From Dactylellina haptotyla (lineage: Eukaryota; Ascomycota; Orbiliomycetes; Orbiliales; Orbiliaceae), in the NCBI GenBank assembly GCA_031310005.1, contig CM062380.1, forward strand, positions 310,001 through 374,000: 64,000 nt of DNA, read 5' to 3'. Below are positions 43,350 to 54,334 of the stretch, piece by piece (positions within the stretch are counted from its first letter, which is position 1; the number at the start of each line of letters is the position of its first letter). The position numbers and the translations under genes were made by a program. The notes under the pieces are model-generated. The model saw nothing but the letters and a program-made list of their open reading frames with translations, had not been told where the DNA came from and ran no database searches.

Positions 43350-44464
43350 ACGGATGAAAAGGGCAAAGAGAGCGAGAGAGAGAACGAAAGAGAGAGGGTG
43401 CGAGAGAGGGAGAAGAAAAAAAGGAGTGAACGGAGACGGAGAGGTGAAGGAAAAAGGAAAACGGGCTGTCTCGCAGCTGTTTGCTGGGCCTATTCCTACT
43501 TCTTTTTGCAGAGCCGAACGGTCCGTTCGCGGGCTGGTTGCAAGCGACAGAGTGAAAGAAGCGGTGGTCGTGGTGTGTCGGTATGTAGGTACGTATATGT
43601 ATGCGGTAGGAGTGGTGATACAGGACGAGCAAGAGGAAAGAAACAGAAGGTGAACTACACTACAGATGCACTAACCTAGTCGATAATAACAATAAAGCTA
43701 GTCGAGAGAAAGAAGAGAGGGAGGGCGGGGAGCTGAAAATTTTGCGCGAGTGAACGACCGACTGAATGCACGAACGAACAAGCGATGGACTGGATTCTGA
43801 AGCCAGGACGGATATAAGCCACAATAATCTCCCTTGGAAAATGGAGGTGAACTGAGAGGTGAGAGACAGGAGAAAAAAGCGTAGTGTAGCTAGGGAAGGA
43901 AGACCGGAGCGAAAGGGTGCAATGCAGGGCTTGCTGGGTGAACGAGCACGCTATTGGCGCCCAGAGCCGACCAGACCAGTTCAGGACGCTAACGCCAAAA
44001 CGAGAGAGCAAGACGTGTTTCTTTGTGAGCAAGCGACTGGCTGGCTGCCCAATTGGTCCTGCCAGTGTTTGACAGGAGGCAATGCAGCAATTGAATCGGG
44101 CACGATGCTATGCAACCAGTGTCGCGGATGTCGCCAGGTCTCACTCTGCCGGCTCAATTGGATTCTGCTTGCTTCCTGCTGCTGTTTGCTGCTGCTGGCT
44201 GGAGGGAAAAAATATTCTCTCTTTTCCAAAAAAAAAACCTAGGCCTGTTGATAGCATCACGATCGGGTACTACCTGTGCCGAGAATCCACCGCCAGATTG
44301 CGAAATTGTGCAATATGGGTGAAATGGAATGGGCGACGGGGAACAGGGCAGCCAAAGCATGGAGGTTGGATTGGTAACACCCCAAAATGCAACCAGGGGC
44401 GGGCCCACAGAGCAACAGAGAACCCGCGAGAAAGAGCAAAAAACACCTTAAAGCGGAATGATGC

Positions 44465-44485
44465 AAAAAAAAAAAAAAAAAAAAA
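44465..44485 (+). repeat. Poly-A run of 21
   Basis: Uninterrupted A tract in non-coding sequence. No target-site duplication or body of a retroposed element was found next to it. Confidence 0.85.
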
Positions 44486-47369
44486 GGCACGAGGGCCGGA
44501 CACGCTAATCGGCCAGCCACAGCTCAGGGAATAAATAATTATTTTCAACTTACAGAGATTGTTCTATTTTATAACGAAGCCCAAGGGCCAATCGAGTCAA
44601 TCGTGCAGTGAAGAGGCGCTGCAGCCGAGGCTTTGCGTTGTCTGTGCGACAAGACGACGTCGGGTGACAATCACCGTGTGTAGATCGCAACTCTTGCGTT
44701 TCCAGGTGGCTACTCTCTGTTTCCGGTCCCGTATCGGTGCAGGAGAAGAATACGAGTGCCCGTCGACGGTTCCCTCTCCGGTGATGGCGATGGCGATGGC
44801 GATGACGGTGGTGCTACTGTTAATGATGGCCCGCTGTCTCGATTTTCAGGAGTAAATGCCACTTTCGATGCCGCTGTTTCCGATCTGGGGTTCGCGCCCG
44901 AGAAAAATTCAATAATATCCCGACTCCCAAAAGTTACAACTGGAAGGTTTTCCCCCCTGCTTCCTAGTCCTGTCTTGTGTGCCGAGATTGTCCGCGAGAG
45001 AAATGGGTCCGAAGTAGCAATCGGCTATAAAAAGAAACACAGCAGGAGGTAATGATTCAACTTCGAACAGATACGACAAGATCTAGACGCAGAAAATTTT
45101 CGAGTACGAAGAATATTAACAAGAATAAATGTTTTAAAGAAAGATTGTCAGCTTCTAAAGCGGAATATCCAAGCGATTTGATCGAGGAAATGTTTCTTTG
45201 TACAGGAACAAGGGCTGAATAAGAGAGCGGAAAGGAAAACGAGTGTATTGACTACCGCTGACAGAACAGTAATAGAACAAAAAGAGGGACGCTGACGCTG
45301 AACTGAAAGTGGGCTGAGCGAGCGAGCTGGTTGTGAGAAGGAAAAGGAGGAATAGAAATGAGAAAGATATCGGGATGGTCACCTCGATGGTCAAATTCGT
45401 TCACCTAATGGCCCGGCCCCGTTGGGCTTTTGGCCCCCGCTGCTAGCCTAGCTAGCTCCAAGGTTCCTGCGGTTTGCCCGCGAAAAACTCACTCCCAATA
45501 GCGCACGCAACCATGCCGCTTGATACCTTTCTGTCAGGAGCAAATTCGTTCGTGTCCAGGGTGCTTTGCAAGAATAGCACTTGGAGGCGAGGGAAAAAGT
45601 AATCTAGCCCACAGAATAGTCTCGCGCGTCGATTGACCTGGTAAATCTGTGCTCGAACGGGCAATTATCGACCACACACCTGTCACCGATGACTACAGAG
45701 TGCACACTCCCAACAAAGCCCTGATCTTTAAATCATGGATCTTTCGTTCCAACCCTCTTTTTTTTGTGTGAGAACTAGAATGCGGGCTTCAGAGAGTAAC
45801 ACCTCCAACAACAACCCCGCTAAAGCTTGGTCGCTACAGCGCGAGACCGTCTGGCACCGGCTTTGACATTTGTTTACCCCTGCATCCGGTTGCCGCAAGC
45901 AAACGGTAAGATTACTGGAGTCTCGGGCGACTGACATATCCAACGCCCCAATAAGCTAAAATACATCGAGTTCAACAATCTTGAAGTTTCCTTTCGGCCA
46001 AGCTTTTCGGGCACTGACCCCACCAACGGGAAACAGTACCCGCCTCAAACTCACGCCTGCAGTGTGGATGATGGTCCTTGCGAGTAGTACAACGTCTTAG
46101 TGTGTGATGATCGATGTGCATTTGGAAACCCTCGCGCTTCAAAACTGCAGGAAAACCTGACGACTTTTGCCATTTGCATGTGAACAATCGTGCAACTCTG
46201 TTTCAATATTCCTATGCGCGCCAACCTCCCTATTGTACCACCTTCAGCCTTTCTAATTATTTTTCTCTCTCTTCCTCCCCTCTCCACTTCTTACCGCGCA
46301 GTACTGCTTTCTCTTACTCTAGCCACTCCTTTAGCTTACCCTTGCGCCTTACTTAGGCCAAGCTTCTGAAAGCTCAAATTTTATATGCGGTCAGGGGTTG
46401 GCGATCTTATTTTAAGCAACCAGGCCTCAGCTTTCTCCAAAAAGGTTCTCAAGTCCTAGCGCAAGGACCTCGAATGGCAAATTTCCAATTCTCCCACACG
46501 TGGTGCTAAAATCTCAGCGCAATTCGCAGAATTGGATTGTTATTTTTTAATTCTCATCAAAGAACGATAAGAAGGCAAATAATAATAATACTCAGGGATA
46601 TAGATGCTTAAAGTTTTTCTAAGATTTTTTATTTTTTTTTCCCTCACGCGGACACACACCCGTCCCTCGGTTAGGAGCGAGCAATCAGATTAAATTGTGA
46701 CCATCACAACTTGCATGCACGTAGGGATATTAGCTCCACCAATGTTACAGCCGCTTCGGTGAGGATTAGTCGTGATGGATGGATGTCCCGTTTAACCTAT
46801 CCAGCGCCAACCAAGTGAGAGAAAAAATAAATACAATTTCCACACGCCATTTCAGCTTGCCAGCCACAAAGAAAAGCTCGGAAAATTCGGCAAGTTCTTC
46901 TAGAATATTACCGTATTAGGAAGTTTAGTAATAGAGGCGGACATAGATTTTTGTTGAAAGAATTAATTTATTCGAAGGTGACGAGCGGCTTTGTCAGAAA
47001 CAAACTTCTCGAAAGGCCATTCGCAATCCACGATCGGCCTGTATTCTCTCGCTATCATTCATCTCGCTATTATCGCGTGGTTGGGAGTTGTGAGATCGTT
47101 TTTTTTTTTTCTGTAATTCTTTTGTATTTTTTTTGGTTGCCAATCGCGACGGAATATTATTACCGCTATCGGACCAAAAGCGAGATTCTCGCGAAATGCC
47201 GATATAGACACACCCAGTGCCCCGTAGATACGATGATATCATAGGCAGCCGCGCGCCCAGCTCAAGATTCGGATGAAGTTGAGAAATATATCGATATATC
47301 TGCCCCTGTAGTTCCTAACTCCTGGCAGAAGCCCCGAAAATATCGGTTTTTTCCCATCGCGTCGGTCCG

Positions 47370-47618
47370 TCAACCGCCCAGGGTCATGCGCTTAATATTT
47401 GGATCACCGTAAACCTCAAGCTGCCGCTTGCCCTTCCTCAGCAAGAACTCGATAGTGTCGAAATCCTTTCGGTCCACCTCCATCGCGTATCTCCGAAACT
47501 CCCTGGAAACGAATGTTTTGAAGTGATTCCGGGTGTCCATGGGCTTGTGGTATACTGCTCGCAGGCATTGACGGTACAGCGATAGAACCTCACGCTGGAC
47601 ACCGGTATGACGGGGCAT
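47370..47618 (-). CDS. sdhaf1: LYR-motif protein, succinate dehydrogenase assembly factor 1 type
   Basis: Single exon, 82 residues from the ATG at 47618. Starts MPRHTGVQREVLSLYRQCLR, with the LYR motif at residues 14-16 that recruits the Fe-S transfer chaperone. A second block RKDFDTIEFLLRKGKRQLEV, with the conserved Arg/Gly-rich turn, matches SDHAF1/Sdh6, the matrix factor that helps insert iron-sulfur clusters into the Sdh2 subunit of complex II. The frame stays open 24 codons further upstream, but the family normally starts at this Met. The small size is usual for the family. Isolated in a gene-poor stretch. Confidence 0.85.
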   Translation of the reverse strand: MPRHTGVQREVLSLYRQCLRAVYHKPMDTRNHFKTFVSREFRRYAMEVDRKDFDTIEFLLRKGKRQLEVYGDPNIKRMTLGG

Positions 47619-48155
47619 TGCGGGGGGTAATTCCTTGATTGATCGAGGGGGAGAAACTGTGATGCCGTAATAGATTTTATTCTTTTCCACCGTTGTTAGT
47701 AATTATTAAATTGAGTTCACGGGGCAGATAGGTTTATCAATCTGCATACTTCGGAGAATAACGTAATGGAGGATGTGATATTCTTCGTGTTGGACGGAGT
47801 TTTCAAAAAATTTAAAATTTTCGTAGTTTGAATTCAAGCGAGATGTGGACTGACGTTAATTGTCAGGCAGACGGGACAACAGGCAAAGCTCGGAACCGAT
47901 ACCTCGGATCTAGCAACAGTAGTTTCGCATCACAAGCTTCCCAGTGTCGACTCGCTATAATCCAAAACTCAAATATGATCACGGGCTGGTCTCATCCCCA
48001 TCCTACACAGAGCAAAGAATTAGTTAATCAAGCAGGCTAAAGTCAAAACCACTGTTGGTCGACAGAATGCCTGTATTTTATATATACTTAGATTGCATGC
48101 GCATGCATCGTCATATCAGGGACATTAGTGCACTCAATAACAGTTTGCGCTATTG
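47619..48155. other. Intergenic region, no gene seen
   Basis: AT-rich; promoter side of the LYR-protein gene. Confidence 0.5.
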
Positions 48156-48524
48156 ATGTCGCTTGAACGGGTTATCCTGGCCATACTCTATTTAGCCGGA
48201 AGAGCTTCAATTGCAACCTTCTTTATACCCAGCAGGGGATATCATGCTCTCCGGGACGATGAGGATGTCAATATATATATCGGGTGCGATATTAATTGTA
48301 CCTGGTCTTGCCAGGACTTGGAAGGGTGTCCGATGGATAGAGAGATTAAGCCCAGCAATAATTTCAAAAATCGCTTGGCCGTATCAATAATAGGTGTGTA
48401 TAAATCGATCTATGACGGCATCTGGCTCTCAAACCAATCGATCTATTTAGATCCATATGTTGCGCAAACACCAAACAAACTGAAACCTGGTATTTTCAAA
48501 AGACTGTCTTCTACCAACATATAG
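48156..48524 (+). CDS. Possible small secreted protein, 122 aa
   Basis: Frame from ATG at 48156. The first 20 residues (MSLERVILAILYLAGRASIA) resemble a signal peptide, followed by a segment with four cysteines (IGCDINCTWSCQDLEGC) and two potential N-glycosylation sites. No family is recognised. The 3' end overlaps a minus-strand frame of a decayed gene, so it could be a chance frame. Size, signal and Cys content fit an effector-like secreted protein, but that is a weak inference. Confidence 0.3.
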   Translation: MSLERVILAILYLAGRASIATFFIPSRGYHALRDDEDVNIYIGCDINCTWSCQDLEGCPMDREIKPSNNFKNRLAVSIIGVYKSIYDGIWLSNQSIYLDPYVAQTPNKLKPGIFKRLSSTNI

Positions 48525-50830
48525 GGAAATGGTTGGTATCTTGAGTACGTAGCTTGTATAGGTAGGCGTCAGGAGAAGGTTCATTACTTTGAACTCCTCG
48601 TTTACTGTGTTCAAGTCCGTCGAGGTGATCCACGGATGTGAAGTAGAACGATGACTCTTTAGAACCCTCAAATAATGACCAACCTGCTTTGCAATCCAGT
48701 CTTTAAGAACCACTTCTTTCTCCGTTAAAATGTGTATTCCTGAATCATAAAATCGAATTTCTACCTTGCTGTACCCATAGTTTTTCAGGAGCGTAGTTAA
48801 GGTTCTCGTATTGAAAATGCGTCCGATCCTAAACAGCTGGAAGTTACGTGTCCCAAATGGCTGCAAGCTATAACTCTGATTCTGGCCATAGAGTCGCAGC
48901 ACTTTAAGATGCTCGGTATCATAGGGATCCCCGGAGGGGCTTTAACCTTCTCCAGAAAGGATTGTAACCTTCCTGTGTCCCCGATTACGTATCGGACGAG
49001 GGATATCAGGGAAATTATTTCTATTTTCTCTCTGGCAAGGTCCTGAAATCCTGGGCATCTCTGCAGCCGTTGGGTGTAATACCGGAGTCGGCAAAATTTC
49101 CACCTTCATCATTCGGGTGTCTTCAATGAATTTTACCTCAGTATCCTGTCCCGTAAGCCAGATGCCGTCCTGGGCATGCGAAGTAGGACCGCCGGAGGCA
49201 ACTCCTCGTCATCTGATGCTCCAGTTACCTCGAAATTGGTGCCGACCAAGCTCCTGCTTCGTGCTTCCTATGACCAAAGAAATTCGAGGGTCATGCAAAC
49301 TGGATGCTATCCTATCCCTTTAGATTATCCTTAGAGTTTATATTCAATCTCGCTCTCTGATCTGAAGTCAGGGATGTATATTGTTTGCAAACTGTTCCAT
49401 TTGGCTTCCACTGCAGCCCATAACATTGACCTTGGACTCAATCACTGCTTCCACGATGGTCTTGATATCTATTTTCATTCCGGCTTTACGCACGAAAGCT
49501 CCTGCGTTCTCGAATATCTCACGCATGGGACCCAGATACCTATAGTACTCTCTCTTCATTAGATACTCCTCTATATTTTGTAATGTTAAATTGTATCAGC
49601 ATTCCACGTACCAGTAAATGCATTTAAATGCCTTCTGATGAAAATAACACAATTACTACATCTCGAGGCCTTAATACTCGGCATAATCGGGCTAGTGCGA
49701 CTGCTGGTGCCTTGTATTCTCAGTTTTCCACAATTTCAATCGTAAACTGCATCCGCAGACTGCCAGATACGCTGCCCAATACACCGAGATAGGTTGTCTC
49801 GCAAACTAGATGCCATCCAAGATAGGCTGATTTTCAGTAACTGCTTTGAGGACCAGTGTCTTTGAACAGACGATTCATAATAGGTATCTAGCCGAACGTG
49901 TGAGCTCTTGCTTTCTGATAACGATGGGTGTAAGATTGGTTCTCAGATGCTATAAACTTATAAACTCTGCTTTGTAGTCGTAGTATATTGCTTAAATTTG
50001 CACGCGCGGTACCCACATCATCTTCAATAGATTTGCTCGTTATCTTTACTATCAGTTCAGGACTTGGAGGGCGCGGAATGCCTAGGGTATAGAAGGGTGC
50101 AGCTTAGCAACTGCAAGCACCTGCTGCAAGGTGGATCCCGTATCCATGGTCACGGCGATATCTTCTGCAGAAGATATTTTTCTTGTTTCATTGGACTAGG
50201 GGGCATCGTGGTTCACGAGACACGGTTGATATTCCTCAAGCACCGCTTTGACGGGAACGGAACTATAGTCGGAAGTCTCCACTTGCTGTGATACCCAATT
50301 GCTGTGATACCCAACTTATTTTGATATAAAAAAAACAGAACGATAGTACCTAGGATGCTCTCTAGACAAAACTGCAACTTGCATGAGCTTTTTCTGGGGC
50401 TGAATGTGACATGACGTGCGTTGGGTAGGAACTTCCAATCCTCGAGCTCCCAGAAAATCTCTATCCAATTGTTCCTTCTCGTGTATCGGCACCCTGCAGG
50501 GAATTTTAGTGAAACTTGTTTCTGCGAGGCTCAGCTGATAGTCGCTCTCGAGCTCTCCGATTCTGTACTAGAAACCAGCTCAGCTGGAGCTGAAGCTCGA
50601 ACTGGTGCAATTCAACAAACACAACGCCTCTTGGTCAAATTGATATAACTGGGATCTTACTCCGCCCGGCTTTCTTACCCCGCAAGATCTGGCATCTTTG
50701 AAACCAAAGCAAGCAATTGGCTGCCGGCCTTCTGGATTCTAGTTGTCCAGTCTATACCTCTAGAGCTGCGGGTGCAACTCTACAAGCTCCGTCGAGCTCG
50801 AAGAGTTTAAAGTGACAACAGGTACCAAAG
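48447..50830 (-). pseudogene. Decayed gene of unknown family
   Basis: Minus-strand translation shows protein-like stretches separated by stops and frame changes, for example SVSGSLRMQFTIEIVEN and YKAPAVALARLCRVLRPRDV near 49650-49790, GFQDLAREKIEIISLISLVR near 49000-49060, and the 151-residue frame at 48447-48902. They read in a consistent order on one strand. No known domain could be named; a resemblance of the 5' part to a 2EXR-type domain is very weak. Limits are approximate. Confidence 0.35.
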
Positions 50831-51355
50831 CCGCGGTAGGTAAGGCATACGCGCACGGAGAACAAGACGCGTGAGCATGGATTTTGGTCTAAATTGTTCG
50901 TTGCATTGGCGTGTGCTCGCGTTCGCGTATATACGTATATGTTATAATTTCATTATCAGTGCATTGCATTGGGAGCCGGCGTTCGCTATTGGAGGACTCT
51001 AGCTATGCCTTCTGGGAGAAGTGACAAAAGTATCGATTGTCCAAGTTAGCTAACTTGGAATACGAAGCAGCAAAAGTTTTACATGTACCCTCATTTATCA
51101 AGCACAAACGCGAACCACCAGGACCAGCTGCCTAATCTTGGGCGGTTGAGGTCCAATTTGAGGGCGGCCGGGATTGATAGATAGGGTGTCCGGTTGTGTT
51201 GTGGGGAGGTCAACAGGGCGTGTGCATTTGGCGATCAACAACCCACATATCTCGTCTGCACATTGCGGGGTCCTCCTTCAACAACTTCAAACCCTTGAAG
51301 AGCCGGCATCTTCAGAATCGTTTTCTAACGCCTACAGATCACATCGTAATCAAAG
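50831..51355. other. Promoter side of RAM2, no gene seen
   Basis: 525 bp with only short frames. A frame overlapping the RAM2 start in another phase is not supported. Confidence 0.5.
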
Positions 51356-52546
51356 ATGGCCTCTTACAGTTCAGAGGAGGAGGAGGAAGAGCTCGACTAC
51401 ACCAACGATCCAGTTTGGGCGGACGTTACCCCTCTTCCCCAGGACGATGGGCAAAATCCTCTGGCTCAGATTGCGTACTCCCCGGATTACACCATTGCAA
51501 TGTCCTATCTACGTGCTATCATGGCTGCGAACGACCACTCGCCGCGGGTGCTCAATCTTACCTCCGATATTATCGGCATGAACGCTGCGCACTACACCGT
51601 TTGGGGCTACCGCTTTAAAACCCTGATGTCGCTCGATCGTTCGCAAACACTGGAAGACGAGAAGATCGGCTGGAGCTGGAGGCAAGAGTTGGAATGGGTG
51701 CAGTCGATTGCAAAACGTTATGAGAAGAATTATCAAATCTGGCATCACAGGCAACTGATTATTGATCATCTGAATGACCCAACCGGCGAAAGGGCGGTTA
51801 CTGGAGAAATGTTCGCACTAGACTCGAAAAACTATCACGTATGGACCTACAGACAATGGCTGGTGCAGAGGTTTCAGCTTTTCGATGAGGAGGAACTGGC
51901 GGCAACGACGAGCTTGCTAGAGGAAGATGTAAGGAACAATAGTGCTTGGAATCACAGGTACTTTATTGTTCTCGGGAGGCTGGGTGAGGATGGTCCCGAA
52001 GAAGGAGTCGTTGAACGCGAGTCCGAGTTTGCAAAAGAGGCAATTTTAAAAGCACCACAGAATCCCAGTGCGTGGAATTATCTCAAAGCGTAAGTTGAGA
52101 GGGTCCAACGATAAGGCAGTCGGCGTCTGCCGCATATTGTGACGTGAATTCTGTATTGATGGCATGAATGTTTATGCAGGGTTTTGCGCAAAGGGGGGAT
52201 CGAGCTTGCGACGTTGAAACCATTTTGCGAAAGTTTCGCTCCGATCCTGTCGCCCGATGAGATCAAATCGTCCCATGCCCTTGATATTCTCTCGGAGATA
52301 TATGACGAGGCTGGAGATTCGGTAAAGGCCGAAATGGTATGAGCGTCGGCACTTGAAATTACACTCATTACCAGTCGATATCTAAAGTCGGTTAACATTT
52401 TTTTTTTTTTTTTTTTCTAGGCACTTGAGCTCCTCGCATCCAAATTCGATCCAGTTAGAAAGAATTATTGGAGATATAGAAGACGACTTTTGGGGTCTAA
52501 ACCCATCCCCGCATCGGACACACCAACCATTCAGGCAACAGCTTAA
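51356..52546 (+). CDS. ram2: Protein farnesyltransferase/geranylgeranyltransferase I alpha subunit
   Basis: Exons 51356-52089, 52180-52336 and 52421-52546; the last acceptor follows a long T tract. About 338 residues. After an acidic N-terminus (SSEEEEEELDYTNDPVWADV) come the prenyltransferase alpha-subunit repeats, each with the W-x-x-R core: HYTVWGYRFKTL, NYQIWHHRQLII, NYHVWTYRQWLV, NSAWNHRYFIVL, then PSAWNYLKA and KNYWRYRRRLL near the end. The subunit pairs with Ram1 (farnesyl) or Cdc43 (geranylgeranyl) and helps hold the prenyl diphosphate. Substrates include Ras, Rho and mating pheromones; the CVVQ-ending Ras-like protein in this window is a candidate substrate. Confidence 0.95.
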
Positions 52547-53557
52547 AATAGTCTATATGCAGAATGGGAGGAGGGGTAATGCTGAAATTAATGATCGGCT
52601 CGGGCGTTTCTAGAACAGTTGAACCGATATAATTGGACGTGTAGGGATGGGAATGTAGTCTCTTCGCCTCAGGATCCAGAGAATCGATTAATCAGAATGG
52701 ACATGTAAGAAATATGGGTAATCGTAGCGACGGATTGTGCCGCTACTGTATTATATGAGACAACACCACCCATTCAGAATATCCAGATGCATGGAGTGTG
52801 ATAACCCATGGGGATGACGGCATAGCGAGTGGGCTGCAGTGGGAAAGTATCCAAAGTACCAACATATTCAGCTTGGAAAAAAAAAACCCAGACATTCCAG
52901 GTATGCTCGGACCCGCGTCCATGTACATTCCTCAAGTAGGCACTCCTTGCTGCGCTGTTTCCACCGTCTTGTCTTCCAGGTTCGCGGGGGTGAGCGAGTC
53001 TGCCTACCACAAGTAAAAAATTATCCTCCCTGCACCTCGATCGACGGTGTGCAGCTGGGGTCGTTACGACGAAGCGCGGCTGTCGGGATGCAAACCCACC
53101 AATGGGGGGTCAGGTGCCTCAACGACCTCTGCAACACCTGCTCGAACCCTTCTTCTTGCCTTGACGAACCAAGAAAGTTTCGTGCCTCGGATTTTAAGGG
53201 TAGGACACAAGATAGTTGATCCGTGCCGACGCATTCGAGTTACCGAGGAATCTCGAATGCGGCCTCCCAAAGCACCACTAGTGCTGCCTGGATATTAATG
53301 TTGGCTATCATTGGTTGCACCCCTGGTCCGTTTAAAGAAACACGTTTTTGTGCAGTGAGCAAGTTCCTGCAATAGATTTGTTCCACCCAATGAAACTATT
53401 CTGCATCTATATGACAAGAATAACCGAGCCAAGATATACTCTGTTAAATCTGCGAACCTGGTACTCACAAGATGTGACAGGCGGTTCTGGTATACAATAA
53501 TGCTTAATATCTGCGGAATAGGTGGCGGCGCACAACCTTTTTTTGATTTTGCTTTGT
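52547..53557. other. Intergenic region, no gene seen
   Basis: 1 kb between convergent genes. Only short overlapping frames. Confidence 0.5.
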
Positions 53558-54334
53558 CTAACCCTCCTTCTTCTGCTCCTCCGTCCCGTTCAAGTTCACC
53601 TGATCCTCGCTCGCTTCCTGTTTCCCTTTTGTATTGCCGTCGCCGTCGTCGTCCCTGGCTTCCTTATCCGCATTCGCTGCTTCAAACCTCTCTTTCAAGG
53701 CCTCGTCGTCCATAGAAAAGAGCTCTGGGGGTATGTTACTATCCCGCAGTACGCGCTCGAGCTCGAGGAGCTGAACATCCAAGTTGTCGAGTCGGGATTC
53801 AAGTTCACTGGCTGTCTGCTCCGCTCTGGTGTGGCAACAAATTTCCCCACAAGGTGGTTGGAGAAGAAATAAGGATTAGCTGCTGGCAAAGTCTTACGCG
53901 TACATGGAACTCGTACGCTAGAAAAAAGGTTCGTTTTGGTAGTACAAGTGTTGAATGAAATAGCCGTTGATGGCACAATTAATCAACAAAATGCCATGCC
54001 ACCGGGTAAGCAACCTCTTTCATTCTTTCTCCTCGGAGAAACCTTCGGGGATTCTAGAATTTAGAGGGAAATTTGAAAAGCAATGCCAATGAACTGAATC
54101 GACTTGATTTTATTTCAAAGAGAAACGGTGATTTTTTTTTCTCGGAGAAAAGAGAAAGAAAAACCCCCCCATTTAAAAAATAAGTCCAATACTGCGGGTG
54201 TGTATTTACCTGACGAGATCTTGGTAGGTCTGTAAATCGAAACATGGAGATTAGCGAGATTCGGTGTTCAACGTAATGGAGTTCGCCTAAGTTACCTGTC
54301 CGATATTAACATCGTCATCTGATTCGGAAGGCAT
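53558..54334 (-). CDS. Small acidic coiled-coil protein with a 20-nt exon
   Basis: Proposed exons on the minus strand: 54334-54296, 54229-54210 and 53825-53558. They join in frame to give about 108 residues beginning MPSESDDDVNIGQ, then TYQDLVR from the 20-nt exon, then AEQTASELESRLDNLDVQLL. Residues 15-50 have the heptad pattern of a coiled coil; then comes NIPPELFSMDDEALKERFEA, and an acidic Lys/Glu/Asp-rich tail. The gene is small and the family is not recognised. Support is the unbroken heptad across two splice junctions, with GTAACT/ACAG and GTAAAT/CCAG ends. The 384-bp second intron is long for this genome and could hide another exon. Confidence 0.5.

Larger units (their letters stand above)
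42537..47369. other. 4.8-kb gene-poor region
   Basis: Several frames of 80-250 residues overlap here on both strands, but all are Ser/Phe/Arg-rich translations of purine or pyrimidine tracts without domains. The left end is the 5' region of the 1009-residue gene. Includes a tetranucleotide repeat and a poly-A run listed separately. A long non-coding transcript cannot be excluded. Confidence 0.45.

Noticed and set aside
42880-43632. 250-residue minus-strand frame, Ser/Phe/Arg-rich
   Set aside because: Translation of the GAAC/GAAT repeat and purine tracts; no domain and repeated RFV units come from the microsatellite.
44465-44485. Poly-A run as the tail of a retroposed element
   Set aside because: No element body, target-site duplication or second copy could be seen.
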